This document shows positions 32,532 through 41,135 of a stretch of 64,000 nucleotides of DNA, in pieces. The first letter of the stretch is position 1. Every line of letters begins with the position of its first letter. The notes beneath the pieces were generated by a model. The model made no database searches and was not told where the DNA came from. It saw only the letters and a program-made list of their open reading frames with translations. Made by a program: the position numbers and the translations under genes. The stretch comes from Microbacterium sp. MYb72 (GTDB lineage: Bacteria > Actinomycetota > Actinomycetes > Actinomycetales > Microbacteriaceae): NCBI RefSeq assembly GCF_002979415.1, contig NZ_PCOT01000009.1:62001-126000 (forward strand), in the 5' to 3' direction.

Positions 32532-32749
32532 CGCTGCTCCTCCTCATCGGGGATCCAGCGCAGGATCTCTCCCGGCTGGCAGTCGAGGACGCGGCAGATC
32601 GCGTCGAGGGTGGTGAAGCGCACGGCCTTGGCCCTGCCGTTCTTGAGCACGGCGACGTTGGCGGGGGTGATGCCGATCGCGTCGGCGAACTCCTGCACGC
32701 TCATCTTCTTGCGGGCGAGCTGCACGTCGAGGTCGATGACGATGGGCAT
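32528..32749 (-). CDS. Small XRE/Cro-type transcriptional regulator
   Basis: A protein of 73 residues from the ATG at 32749. A single helix-turn-helix fills it (LARKKMSVQEFADAIGITPANVAVLKNG), as in YozG-like regulators. It is coupled by overlaps to the DUF2975-like gene upstream and the large membrane gene downstream. Autoregulation through the CTATCG sites at 33233-33270 is likely by analogy, not shown. Confidence 0.88.
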   Translation of the reverse strand: MPIVIDLDVQLARKKMSVQEFADAIGITPANVAVLKNGRAKAVRFTTLDAICRVLDCQPGEILRWIPDEEEQR

Positions 32750-33225
32750 CAGACGACCTCTGACAGATCCTGCTCGAGCTCCAGCGCCTTGCGGAGGAGT
32801 CCGCGCAGCACGACGACGAGCAGGGCGAGCGCCGCGCTCACCACGATGCCGAGCACGGCGAGGAGCACGAGCGAGAGCGACACCGCGCGGCTCGCGACGA
32901 TCACGATGAACGAGGCGAGGATCAGGGCTCCGGCCGAGACGAGGGCGGCGAGGATGACATCGACGTACCGGAAGGCCTCCACGCGGAAGATGCGCTCGGC
33001 CTGCACGAGGGAGAGCAGGAACCAGATGCACACCAGGGTCACCTCGACGAGTCCGAGGAACAGCACGGCGCCGATGATGCCCGGCACCTCCAGCTGGGCC
33101 ACGTCGGGATTGCGGATCGCGGTGATGCGCGCGACCTCCGGGATCACCAGGATCTGACTCGCGAGCAGGAGCCCGAGCAGGAGGACGATCAACGCCTTGA
33201 GGATGCGAGTGACGTGAGGCTGCAT
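32749..33225 (-). CDS. DUF2975-like four-helix membrane protein
   Basis: A protein of 158 residues from the ATG at 33225; the huge open frame upstream is antisense to the SARP gene. Four membrane helices (about 9-29, 48-73, 89-112, 118-142) and a charged C-terminus. Proteins of this shape are commonly paired with a small XRE regulator, as here, where they may sequester or sense for it. Start of a three-gene operon. Confidence 0.8.
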   Translation of the reverse strand: MQPHVTRILKALIVLLLGLLLASQILVIPEVARITAIRNPDVAQLEVPGIIGAVLFLGLVEVTLVCIWFLLSLVQAERIFRVEAFRYVDVILAALVSAGALILASFIVIVASRAVSLSLVLLAVLGIVVSAALALLVVVLRGLLRKALELEQDLSEVV

Positions 33226-33232
33226 GACGACC

Positions 33233-33270
33233 CTATCGATCAGCAATGGATATCTATCGAAAAACGATAG
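33233..33270. promoter_or_regulatory. CTATCG repeats, candidate operator of the DUF2975-XRE operon
   Basis: CTATCG at 33233-33238 and 33254-33259 (offset 21 bp), then the inverse CGATAG at 33265-33270 after AAAAA. The second and third form a CTATCG-N5-CGATAG palindrome. All lie within 45 bases upstream of the first ATG of the operon, where an autoregulator would bind. Confidence 0.55.
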
Positions 33271-33450
33271 CCATCGCCGACTCGACGCTCCACTCGCGCC
33301 GCGCTTCTCCCAGGGGATGCGCAGGATCCGGCTCCGGCATCCCCTCCGCGATGCGGGGCGGCGTCGCTTCCGGGACCGGCGAGCGCACCCAGGGCGCGCC
33401 TCCCTGTCGACGGACCGCGCGGAGCGGCGCGCGCGGCCTATGCTGGCGAG

Positions 33451-36400
33451 GTGACGCAGCACGCTCCCCGGGTCGCCGTGCTCGGCCCCGTGACGGTCGC
33501 GGCAGCGGACGGATCCCCGGTCGAGATCCCCGGCGCGACCTCCCGCGCCCTCCTCGCGTCCCTGGCGCTGAGCGCCGGGGCCTCCCGCAGCATCGAGGCG
33601 CTCTCCGCCGACGTCTGGGGCGACGAGCAGCCGGCGAATCCGCGCGGCGCGCTGCAGACGCTCGTCTCCCGCCTGCGCGCATCGGGCGGAGCCGACGTGA
33701 TCCGCAGCGACGCGATCGGCTATGCGCTCGGCGATCAGGGCTCCTGCGACCTCACGATCGCGCGGTCGGCGGATGCCGAGGCGCTCCGCCTGCCCGACGG
33801 CGATCCCGCTCGCCTCGCCCTGCTCGACGACGCCCTCGCCCTGTGGCGGGGAGACGCCGGCGCCGACCTCGGGCTCTCCCCCGTGGCCGCCGACCTCGCC
33901 GAGGCGTCCGATGCGCTGCACCGGCGACTGCGGTCCGCGCGCTCGCGCTCGCTCATAGCCCTCGGCCGCGCCGCGGAGGCCGTTCCGCAGCTCACCGAGA
34001 TCGCGACCGCGCAGCCCTACGACGAGGACGTGCACGCGCAGCTGATGACGGCCCTCGCCGACTCCGGTCGACCACAGGAGGCGCTCGCGGTGTTCGCCGC
34101 GATGCGCACGCGCCTGCGCGACGACCTCGGCGCCTCTCCCGGTGAGACCACGACCGCCCTCAACGCGCGGATCCTCCGTGGCGAGACCGGTGGCTCCCCC
34201 GCGCCGATCCGCATCGGTCTGCGGGCTGCGCCCAACGAGCTCATCGGCCGCGAAGGAGACGTGGCGGGGATCGGCGACCTGCTGGTGCGCTCGCGCCTCG
34301 TGACGATCCTCGGGGCGGGAGGCCTGGGCAAGACCCGGCTCGCCCAGGCGGTCGCGGCGGCCTCCGACGCCCCGGTCGTCGCGGTGATCGCCCTCGCCAG
34401 CATCCGCGCCGATGCCGACCTCGAACCGGCGATCGGCGCGGCCCTCGGCATCAGCGAGGCGTCGACCGGCGGCCGTCTCTCCGAAGCGCGCGCCCAGCCC
34501 GATCTGCGGACCCGCATCGTCGCGCTGCTCACCGAGCGCCCGACGCTGCTGGTGCTCGACAACTGCGAGCAGATCATCGACGCGACGGCGCGCTGGGCGA
34601 CGGAGCTGCTCGCGTCCGCGCCGACCCTGCGCATCCTCACGACCAGCCGCACTCCCGTGGCGATCGCGGCAGAGGCGGTCTACCCGCTGACCTCCCTCAG
34701 CGCCGACGACGGTGAGGGACCGGCGGTGCGGCTCTTCCTGCAGCGGGCGCGCGCCGTGCGGCCCGACGCCCGGCTGAACACGGATGCCGTCGCGCGACTG
34801 TGCGTGCGCCTCGACGGCCTCCCCCTGGCGATCGAGCTGGCGGCCGCCCGTGTGCGCACCATGACCGCCGAGCAGATCGAAGCCAGGCTGGAGAACCGCT
34901 TCGCCCTGCTCACCGGCGGCGATCGCGCGGCCCCCGAGCGCCACCGCACGCTGCAGGCGGTCATCGAGTGGAGCTGGGATCTGCTCGACGACGACTCGCG
35001 CACCGCGCTGACGAGGCTGTCCCTCCTCCCTGCGGGGTTCTCCGCGGCGACGGCATCCGCCGTGCTCGACGAGCCCGTCGTCGACGACCTCCTCGACCGT
35101 CTGGTCGCCCAGTCGCTGCTCGTCGTCGCGGAGGCGGGCAACGGCGCGGACCTGCGGTTCCGGATGCTGGAGACCGTGCGCGAGTTCGGGCTCGCCAGGC
35201 TCGCCTCCTCCGGTGCGGAGGACGCCGCCTGGGATGCCGTGCTCTCCTGGGCGAGCGCCTACTCGCGGATGCCGGGCGCCAGCCTGCTGGGCGCCTACTC
35301 CCCCGCGACGGCCGAGGCGCTGCGCGAGCTGAGCGCGGAGAACGACAACCTCGTCGCCGCGCTGCGTCACGCACTCGACGGGAACCGCTCCGCCGAGGCC
35401 GTGCGGATCTTCGCGACGCTCGCGACGTCGTGGGTCGTGCGCGGCTCCTTCACCGAGTTCATCGGATTCGCGGCGGCGATGATCGCGGCGATCGACCGCC
35501 TCGACGACCATGCGGTGCCGCACGACGTGCTCGTCAGCGTGCTCCTGCCCTGCGCGCTGATGTCGCTGCTCGGCGAGGACCCCCGCGGCCTGCGCGCGTT
35601 CAGCAGGCTGCGCCGACTGCACCGCTCCCCCGCCGTCGTCCTGAGCCCAGGGTGGGCCGCGCTCACCTCGGTGGCCGTGCAGATCGCCCGGCCGGAGAGG
35701 ATGATGCAGGCGCTGGAGGAGCTGCGCCGGTCGAGCGAGCCCTCCGCACGACTCATCGGCGAGTTCATGACGTCGCAGACGGCCGAGAACATGGGCGACG
35801 CCGAGGGCGCCGCCCGCTCGGCGCAGCGCGCATGGGAGCTGGCCGAGCAGACCGGTGATCGCTGGATCGCCACGCTCTCCGCGAGCTCGTCCGCCCAGAT
35901 CGCCGGGCAGTCTGGCCGACCCGCCGACGCGCTCGTCTGGCTCGACAGGGCGAAGCGCGCCGCGGAGGACTTCGACGCGGCCGAGGAGCGGGTCCAGCAG
36001 GACTGGACTCGCGGCATCGCGCTGCTCGGCCTCGGGCGCATCGACGAGGCCGAAGGCTACTTCGACGACCTCTCGCGCACCGGCGAGCTCACGCAGCAGG
36101 GCCTCGAGTACGCCGCGCTCGGCTGGTTCGGGCTCGCGGAGGTGGCACGCGCCCGCGGTGAGCGCGACCGCGCCGTCGCCGACTACCAGCGCTCCCTCGA
36201 CGCCTTCGCCCACGGCTCCCAGCGCGCGAACCCCTGGTACCTGCTGCTCGTCGCGAGCCTGATCGCGGCATCCGCCTCCGACGGGCTGCTGCCGCCCGCC
36301 GACGTCGCGCGCTGGGCGGCCCGGCTTCGCACGCGGATGCGGGCGCTGCACCGCATGAACCCCGTCTACGTCGACCGCCCCGTGCTGGGCACCGTGCTCG

Positions 36401-36651
36401 CGGGGTGGGCGGCCTGGGCGCTCACGAGCGCACCGGAGCGGGATCGAGGGCTGGCCGCGCTGGCCCTGGCCGAGAGGCTCGGCGCCCGACAGGACCTGCC
36501 GAGCCTGAGCCTCGCGACCCTGTTCGCCCGCGCCGCGGAGGTCACGGGCGCGGAGGCGGTCGCGGCGGCACGCGCCGAGGCATCCGTCCTCGCATCGGAC
36601 GAGCTCGCCGAGCGCGCCCTGCGGATGCTGGAGAAGCCCCGCACGGACTGA
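33451..36651 (+). CDS. SARP-type regulator with NB-ARC-like ATPase and helical repeats
   Basis: A protein of 1066 residues with a GTG start. Order: OmpR-like winged helix (about 6-95), bacterial transcriptional activation domain (about 98-245), a STAND/NB-ARC-like ATPase with Walker A GAGGLGKT (288-295), Walker B LLVLDN (366-371), sensor LTTSR (396-400) and GLPLAIEL (456-463), then about 500 residues of TPR-like helices. This is the AfsR-like arrangement: ligand and ATP control a DNA-binding activator. It runs convergent to a DrrAB-like exporter, a possible target. No cluster for a natural product is visible nearby. Confidence 0.9.
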   Translation: MTQHAPRVAVLGPVTVAAADGSPVEIPGATSRALLASLALSAGASRSIEALSADVWGDEQPANPRGALQTLVSRLRASGGADVIRSDAIGYALGDQGSCDLTIARSADAEALRLPDGDPARLALLDDALALWRGDAGADLGLSPVAADLAEASDALHRRLRSARSRSLIALGRAAEAVPQLTEIATAQPYDEDVHAQLMTALADSGRPQEALAVFAAMRTRLRDDLGASPGETTTALNARILRGETGGSPAPIRIGLRAAPNELIGREGDVAGIGDLLVRSRLVTILGAGGLGKTRLAQAVAAASDAPVVAVIALASIRADADLEPAIGAALGISEASTGGRLSEARAQPDLRTRIVALLTERPTLLVLDNCEQIIDATARWATELLASAPTLRILTTSRTPVAIAAEAVYPLTSLSADDGEGPAVRLFLQRARAVRPDARLNTDAVARLCVRLDGLPLAIELAAARVRTMTAEQIEARLENRFALLTGGDRAAPERHRTLQAVIEWSWDLLDDDSRTALTRLSLLPAGFSAATASAVLDEPVVDDLLDRLVAQSLLVVAEAGNGADLRFRMLETVREFGLARLASSGAEDAAWDAVLSWASAYSRMPGASLLGAYSPATAEALRELSAENDNLVAALRHALDGNRSAEAVRIFATLATSWVVRGSFTEFIGFAAAMIAAIDRLDDHAVPHDVLVSVLLPCALMSLLGEDPRGLRAFSRLRRLHRSPAVVLSPGWAALTSVAVQIARPERMMQALEELRRSSEPSARLIGEFMTSQTAENMGDAEGAARSAQRAWELAEQTGDRWIATLSASSSAQIAGQSGRPADALVWLDRAKRAAEDFDAAEERVQQDWTRGIALLGLGRIDEAEGYFDDLSRTGELTQQGLEYAALGWFGLAEVARARGERDRAVADYQRSLDAFAHGSQRANPWYLLLVASLIAASASDGLLPPADVARWAARLRTRMRALHRMNPVYVDRPVLGTVLAGWAAWALTSAPERDRGLAALALAERLGARQDLPSLSLATLFARAAEVTGAEAVAAARAEASVLASDELAERALRMLEKPRTD

Positions 36652-36664
36652 GTCCGCACGGGGC
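36636..36664. terminator. Convergent-gene terminator overlapping the SARP stop codon
   Basis: GCCCCG-CA-CGGACT and AGTCCG-CA-CGGGGC form a symmetric stem with one 2x2 internal loop. It spans the SARP stop and lies between convergent genes. Confidence 0.6.
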
Positions 36665-36678
36665 CGTCCGGATCCGGG

Positions 36679-37512
36679 TCAGGCCTTGCGCATGTACGCG
36701 CGCACCGTGAGCGGAGCGAAGATCGCGACGATCACCGCGGCGCCGAGGATCGAGATCCAGGCGTCAGCGCCGAAGACGCCGTTGTTGATGATCTCCCGCA
36801 CCGCGGTCACCAGGTGCGACACGGGGTTGATGTTCACGAACCCCTGCAGCCAGTCCGGCATGGTGTCCACCGGGACGAAGGCGTTGGACAGGAACGTCAG
36901 CGGGAACAGCACGAGCATCGAGATGCCCTGCACGCTCGACGCGGTGCGCGCGATCACTCCGAAGAAGGCGAAGATCCAGCTGATCGCCCACGAGCAGCCG
37001 ATCACGAGGAGGCCGGCCACGATCACCGCGCCGATGCCGCCCTCCGGACGCAGGCCCATGATGTAGCCCATCGCGAAGGTCAGCGTCGTCGCGATCGCGT
37101 AGCGGAGGGTGTCGGCGAGCAGCGCACCCGACAGCGGCGCGATGCGGGCGATCGGCAGGGACCGGAACCGGTCGAACACGCCCTTGTCCATGTCCTCGCG
37201 CAGCTGCGTGCCCGTCACCACGGATGTGGTGATCACGGTCTGCACGAGGATGCCGGGGATGATCACGGGCAGGTAGGACGCGACGTCGCCCGAGATCGCC
37301 CCGCCGAAGATGTAGGTGAACATCAGCGTGAAGATGATCGGCTGGAGCGTCACATCGAAGAGCTGCTCCGGCGTGCGGCGGATCTTCACGAGGCCGCGGT
37401 AGGCCATCGTGAGGGTGTTCTGCACGGTCTGTCCGAGGCTCGTGCGGTTCTTCAGGCGGCGCTCGGATGCCGGCACGATCATGCGGGCGGGCGCGACGGC
37501 GGTGGCGCTCAT
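36679..37512 (-). CDS. ABC-2 type exporter permease, DrrB-like
   Basis: A protein of 277 residues from the ATG at 37512 (overlapping the ATPase stop as ATGA). Six membrane helices with the family pattern GVFDRFRSLPIARIAPLSG between helices 2 and 3. It forms the membrane half of a daunorubicin-resistance-type ABC exporter with the gene upstream; the substrate is unknown. Confidence 0.9.
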   Translation of the reverse strand: MSATAVAPARMIVPASERRLKNRTSLGQTVQNTLTMAYRGLVKIRRTPEQLFDVTLQPIIFTLMFTYIFGGAISGDVASYLPVIIPGILVQTVITTSVVTGTQLREDMDKGVFDRFRSLPIARIAPLSGALLADTLRYAIATTLTFAMGYIMGLRPEGGIGAVIVAGLLVIGCSWAISWIFAFFGVIARTASSVQGISMLVLFPLTFLSNAFVPVDTMPDWLQGFVNINPVSHLVTAVREIINNGVFGADAWISILGAAVIVAIFAPLTVRAYMRKA

Positions 37513-38504
37513 GCGTGCACCTCTTCCTTCTGCGTGTCTGCGTCTTCGTCTGCGGTCGCCGGGCGACCGGTGATGGTGAGGAACACCTCGTCGAGCGTCG
37601 GCTTCTGCACGCTCAGCTCCGTGACGCCGATGCCGCTCTCGCGAAGGGTGATGAGCAGGTCGGCGACGCGGTTCGCATCGGCCATCGGAGCCGTGAGGCG
37701 AGCAGCCTCGGGCGACAGCGTGCCGCGGACCCCGAGGATCCTCTCGATCGCGGTCAGCGCGTCCGCCGTGTCGGCGGGGTCGGTGAGCCGCAGTTGCAGG
37801 CTCGACGTGCCCACGGACGCCTTGAGCTCGTCGGCGGTGCCCTCGGCCACCACCTTGCCGTGGTCGATGACGGCGATGCGGTCGGCGAGCTGGTCGGCCT
37901 CGTCGAGGTACTGGGTCGTGAGCAGGACGGTCGACCCGGTCGCGACGAGCTCGCGGATCGTGTCCCACATCTGACCGCGGGTGCGGGGGTCGAGGCCGGT
38001 TGTCGGCTCGTCGAGGAAGATCAGCGGGGGCTGGGCGATGAGGGATGCCGCGAGGTCGAGGCGCCGACGCATGCCGCCGGAGAAGTCCTTGAGCGGACGA
38101 CGGGCGGCCTCCGCGAGCCCGAAGCGCTCCAGCAGTTCCTCCTGCTTGGTCTTCGCCTCGCTGCGGCCGAGGCCGAGCAGACGGGCGAAGATCATGAGGT
38201 TCTCGGTGGCGGAGAGCGTCTCGTCGACGGATGCGAACTGCCCCGTGACGCCGATGAGCTGGCGGACGATCTGCGGGTCGCTCACGACGTCGTAGCCGAA
38301 GATCCGACCCGATCCGCCGTCCGGACGCATCAGGGTCGCGAGCATGTTGATGGTGGTGGTCTTGCCGGCGCCGTTCGGGCCGAGGACTCCGTAGACGGTG
38401 CCGGTCTTCACGCGGAGGTCGACGCCGTCGACCGCGCGGTTCTGCCCGAACACCTTCACGAGTCCATCGGCCTCGACGGCCCAGTCTGCGCTGCGTTCTG
38501 TCAT
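37509..38504 (-). CDS. ABC exporter ATPase, DrrA-like
   Basis: A protein of 331 residues from ATG 38504; an upstream ATG at 38516 is an alternative and neither has a strong ribosome site. Walker A GPNGAGKTTT, signature FSGGMRRRLDLA, Walker B LIFLDEPTTGLD, plus the C-terminal DrrA-type extension (VQKPTLDEVFLTITG). It powers the permease encoded next to it. Confidence 0.92.
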   Translation of the reverse strand: MTERSADWAVEADGLVKVFGQNRAVDGVDLRVKTGTVYGVLGPNGAGKTTTINMLATLMRPDGGSGRIFGYDVVSDPQIVRQLIGVTGQFASVDETLSATENLMIFARLLGLGRSEAKTKQEELLERFGLAEAARRPLKDFSGGMRRRLDLAASLIAQPPLIFLDEPTTGLDPRTRGQMWDTIRELVATGSTVLLTTQYLDEADQLADRIAVIDHGKVVAEGTADELKASVGTSSLQLRLTDPADTADALTAIERILGVRGTLSPEAARLTAPMADANRVADLLITLRESGIGVTELSVQKPTLDEVFLTITGRPATADEDADTQKEEVHA

Positions 38505-38592
38505 GGGAGACAGCATCCGCTCGCCCGCTTTCAGGGCGCTGTCGCGTCGCTGTCGTCCGCTGTCGCGCACTGTCGGCGCACGTCGCGGTGCG

Positions 38593-38611
38593 GCGTCGGC
38601 GATGCCGACGC
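38593..38611 (-). terminator. Short stem-loop after the gene at 38632
   Basis: GCGTCGGC and GCCGACGC with loop GAT lie 20-40 bases past the stop of the minus-strand hypothetical gene and before the DrrA-like gene. Confidence 0.45.
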
Positions 38612-38631
38612 GCTCCGCCGACCGGCCGCGG

Positions 38632-39279
38632 TCAGACGGTGTCGGGGCCGAAGGGCGAGTCCAGCGACTGCGTGAGCTCGGCGAGCATCGCCTCGATCTG
38701 CGGCTCGACGTGCTGAGAGATCGCGGCCTGGATGTGCAGGCGGTGGCGCAGGAGCATGCCGCAGATCTCCCGCCCGACCATGTTCGCGTACTCGTCGGCC
38801 AGCGACACCTCCTGCCGGAGGGCGGCCTTGGCCTCGTCGCTCAGCGGCGGCAGCGGAGGGAGCTCCTCGGCGGCGTCATCGGCCATGCCGGCGATCGTGA
38901 ACAGGAACGGCGCACCCGGCACGGGCTCCGGGTCGAGCGGCAGTCCGTCGAACTCCGGATCGAGGTCCTCCGACGGCCGGTAGCTGCGGGCCCTGTTGCG
39001 TGCGGACTGCTGGTCGAGCTCGCGCTGCAGCATCGGGAGGTTGCGTGCCGTGTACTCGGCCACCGCCGCGTCGACGATCGCCTTGATGCGGGTGGAGAGG
39101 CCGTGCTGCACACCGTGCGGGGCGTTCGCCGCGATCCCGGCGGCGGAGAGCACCGGCGATCCGAGGCACCGGCGACAGGGCGCGACGCGTCCGCGGTGGG
39201 TGGCCGGCTCCCAGCGCGGCACCCAGCGCAGCCAGGCCTCGACGGCCTGGTCGACCTGCGTCTCCAGCGAGCGCTCCAC
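38632..39279 (-). CDS. Conserved hypothetical protein with CRRC motif
   Basis: A protein of 215 residues, soluble and mostly helical. Near residue 35 is a Cys-Arg-Arg-Cys pair after WEPATHRGRVAP, which could bind metal. A Pro-rich loop (LPPLPPLSDEAKAAL) precedes a helical C-terminus. No family recognised. It is followed upstream by small membrane-protein genes on the same strand. Confidence 0.7.
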   Translation of the reverse strand: MERSLETQVDQAVEAWLRWVPRWEPATHRGRVAPCRRCLGSPVLSAAGIAANAPHGVQHGLSTRIKAIVDAAVAEYTARNLPMLQRELDQQSARNRARSYRPSEDLDPEFDGLPLDPEPVPGAPFLFTIAGMADDAAEELPPLPPLSDEAKAALRQEVSLADEYANMVGREICGMLLRHRLHIQAAISQHVEPQIEAMLAELTQSLDSPFGPDTV

Positions 39280-39333
39280 ACCACAAGCGTACGGCGCGCC
39301 GGGCGTGTCGGACCAGATTCGCGGGTCGTGGCG

Positions 39334-39825
39334 TCACTCGGCGTCGTCGCCCTCCCACGGCCAGTGCGGATGCTGCGCCCTCGTGCGCCGCAGGGCGATG
39401 CCACCCCATGCGGCCACGGCCGCGGCGGCGAGGAGCACGAGGCTCGGGCCGCCGCGCACCAGATCGCCGACGACCGCCGTCGCGACGATCAGATCGCTCG
39501 TCGAGAGGAGCACGGCGACCCACACCGCGAGCAGGTGGACGAGAGCGGCGCTCAGAGCGACCACGGGCACGGAGAGGAAGGACGGATGCCGCGCCCGCAG
39601 CGCGAGGCCGAGGGTCGCGGCGAACGCGATCACGCCGAACAGCATCCCCACCGCTCCGGGTGCCTGACCGAGGCCCCGGATGGAGATGATGTCGGCATCC
39701 GTCGTGATGCTCAGCGCCCCGAGCCCGAACACGGCGAGCGCGAAGAAGCTGATCACGGCCATGACCAGGGCCAGAACGGCCGAGACCCCCGCAGACGAAG
39801 GCCTGCGGGGGTCTGACGATGACAT
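39334..39825 (-). CDS. Four-helix membrane protein, hypothetical
   Basis: A protein of 163 residues with hydrophobic segments near 15-40, 58-77, 84-108 and 120-143, and a charged C-terminus ending in acidic residues. No family recognised. It starts 8 bases past the stop of the membrane gene upstream. A perfect hairpin occupies its first codons (39783-39814). Confidence 0.7.
   Translation of the reverse strand: MSSSDPRRPSSAGVSAVLALVMAVISFFALAVFGLGALSITTDADIISIRGLGQAPGAVGMLFGVIAFAATLGLALRARHPSFLSVPVVALSAALVHLLAVWVAVLLSTSDLIVATAVVGDLVRGGPSLVLLAAAAVAAWGGIALRRTRAQHPHWPWEGDDAE
39783..39814 (-). terminator. Perfect hairpin inside the 5' coding end of the gene at 39334-39825
   Basis: AGACCCCCGCAG and CTGCGGGGGTCT (12 bp, 8-base loop) cover codons about 5-15. 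It lies 20-51 bases past the stop of the upstream gene (39834-40811), where a terminator would be expected, but in the next gene's coding region. It could reduce translation or transcription into that gene. Confidence 0.5.
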
Positions 39826-39833
39826 CTCGTGTC

Positions 39834-40811
39834 CTAGCGGGAGAGCGTCGGCCCCGCCTCGAGCGTGCGCTCGTACTCGCGCTGCGCCTCGGCGTTGAGC
39901 TCGGTCTTGCGGGCGCCGCTGCGGGCGACCCAGGCGCCGAACCAGATGGTCAGCTCGCGTGCGAACACGAAGGCGGCGATCGCCAGCGGGGTCAGGAGCT
40001 GGCCGTTGACGAACTCCGCGCCCTCCGAGGCCGTGAGGCGCCAGAACGGCTCCTCGACGAGCTGGCCGAGGATGTGCCCGCCGTACGCGATCGCGCCGAC
40101 GATGATGCCGAAGATCACCCAGCGACCCCAGCGACCGCGGTTGATGATCGCTCCCAGCAGCCAGAAGCCGAGGAAGAAGACCACGACGGGGATCCAGAAG
40201 CCGAACGTCGTCAGCGGGGCGAGGGCGGCTTCGCCGATGTTCTTCCCCGTGACGTCTCCGGAGAGCGCGCCGAGCCCCAGAGTGGCCCCGAGGTAGAGGA
40301 TCGCGAAGGCGAGGGTGGCGAGCAGGCCGATCGCGCCGGCCGTGCCGCGGTTGCCCCGCTCACGAGGCGGCTCCGGGGCCTGCACGAAGATGGGCTGCTG
40401 CGCGAAGGCGGCGACGACCGGAGCTTCGGCGAGCACGGGCTCGGACGGGACGATGCGCGTCTCGGTGTCGTCCGCAGACGCGTAGGCGGAATCGGCGATC
40501 GTCGACTCCTCGTGCGCGACGGGCGCGGTGTACACCGCGGTCTCATCCGCGTCGGCGGCGTAGACGTCGTTCAGCGCAGGAGTGGAGAACGTTCCGGGGT
40601 GGTCGCGCTCTGCCTCTTCGAAGGCGGCGAGATCGGGGTCGGCGACGGGGGCGGCGTCGGCCGCTGCATCCGTCGTCTCCGCGGCGTCGGACGCCGCTCC
40701 GGGGACATCCGCACCCGCTGCTGCGGCGGCGTCGAGACCGGCGTTCGCGCTGTCGACGACGTCATCGACGTCGTTCGGCTGCTCGGGCCGGGGAACCTCG
40801 GGGTCACTCAT
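39834..40811 (-). CDS. Membrane protein with long acidic N-terminal region
   Basis: A protein of 325 residues from the ATG at 40811, chosen over one 15 bases upstream because GAGAGG lies 7 bases before it. Residues 1 to about 145 are Ala/Asp/Glu-rich and probably disordered; then four membrane helices (about 160-185, 202-225, 232-252, 275-300) and a basic tail. No family recognised. Confidence 0.75.
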   Translation of the reverse strand: MSDPEVPRPEQPNDVDDVVDSANAGLDAAAAAGADVPGAASDAAETTDAAADAAPVADPDLAAFEEAERDHPGTFSTPALNDVYAADADETAVYTAPVAHEESTIADSAYASADDTETRIVPSEPVLAEAPVVAAFAQQPIFVQAPEPPRERGNRGTAGAIGLLATLAFAILYLGATLGLGALSGDVTGKNIGEAALAPLTTFGFWIPVVVFFLGFWLLGAIINRGRWGRWVIFGIIVGAIAYGGHILGQLVEEPFWRLTASEGAEFVNGQLLTPLAIAAFVFARELTIWFGAWVARSGARKTELNAEAQREYERTLEAGPTLSR

Positions 40812-40926
40812 GGGGGCGCCTCTCATAGGATGTGGTCAGTGCGAGGGTACCTCCGCGTGTTCACGCGCTGCCGGAGGCGTGCCGACGTGTCGCCGACCCG
40901 GGGTTCCGCGGTACCGGGACAGGACC

Positions 40927-41079
40927 TCAGGGCAGGACGCTGCGGAGGCTGTCGCCGACGAACGAGGCCATCGCCGGGACGATCGGGATCGCGAACCACA
41001 CGAGCACGGCGATCACCCCGGTGCACAGGAGCCCGGCGATCCAGCTGATCGCCAGGTTGCGTCCCCCCACTTTCGCCAT
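40927..41079 (-). CDS. Small one- or two-helix membrane protein
   Basis: A gene of 50 codons, not overlapped by a better candidate. It reads MAKVGGRNLAISW, then a hydrophobic stretch (IAGLLCTGVIAVLVWFAIPI) and ends SLRSVLP. Codon third positions are strongly G/C as in the neighbours. GGAG lies just before the ATG. Function unknown. Confidence 0.6.
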   Translation of the reverse strand: MAKVGGRNLAISWIAGLLCTGVIAVLVWFAIPIVPAMASFVGDSLRSVLP

Positions 41080-41135
41080 GACTCCACGCTACGACCGCTG
41101 ATGCGCCGGTGAGCGGCGCAACGCCGACATCACGA

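Noticed and set aside
33226..36351. A 1000-residue extension upstream of the DUF2975-like protein on the minus strand
   Set aside because: It is antisense to the SARP regulator; the ATG at 33225 gives a normal-size protein and lies next to an operator-like site.
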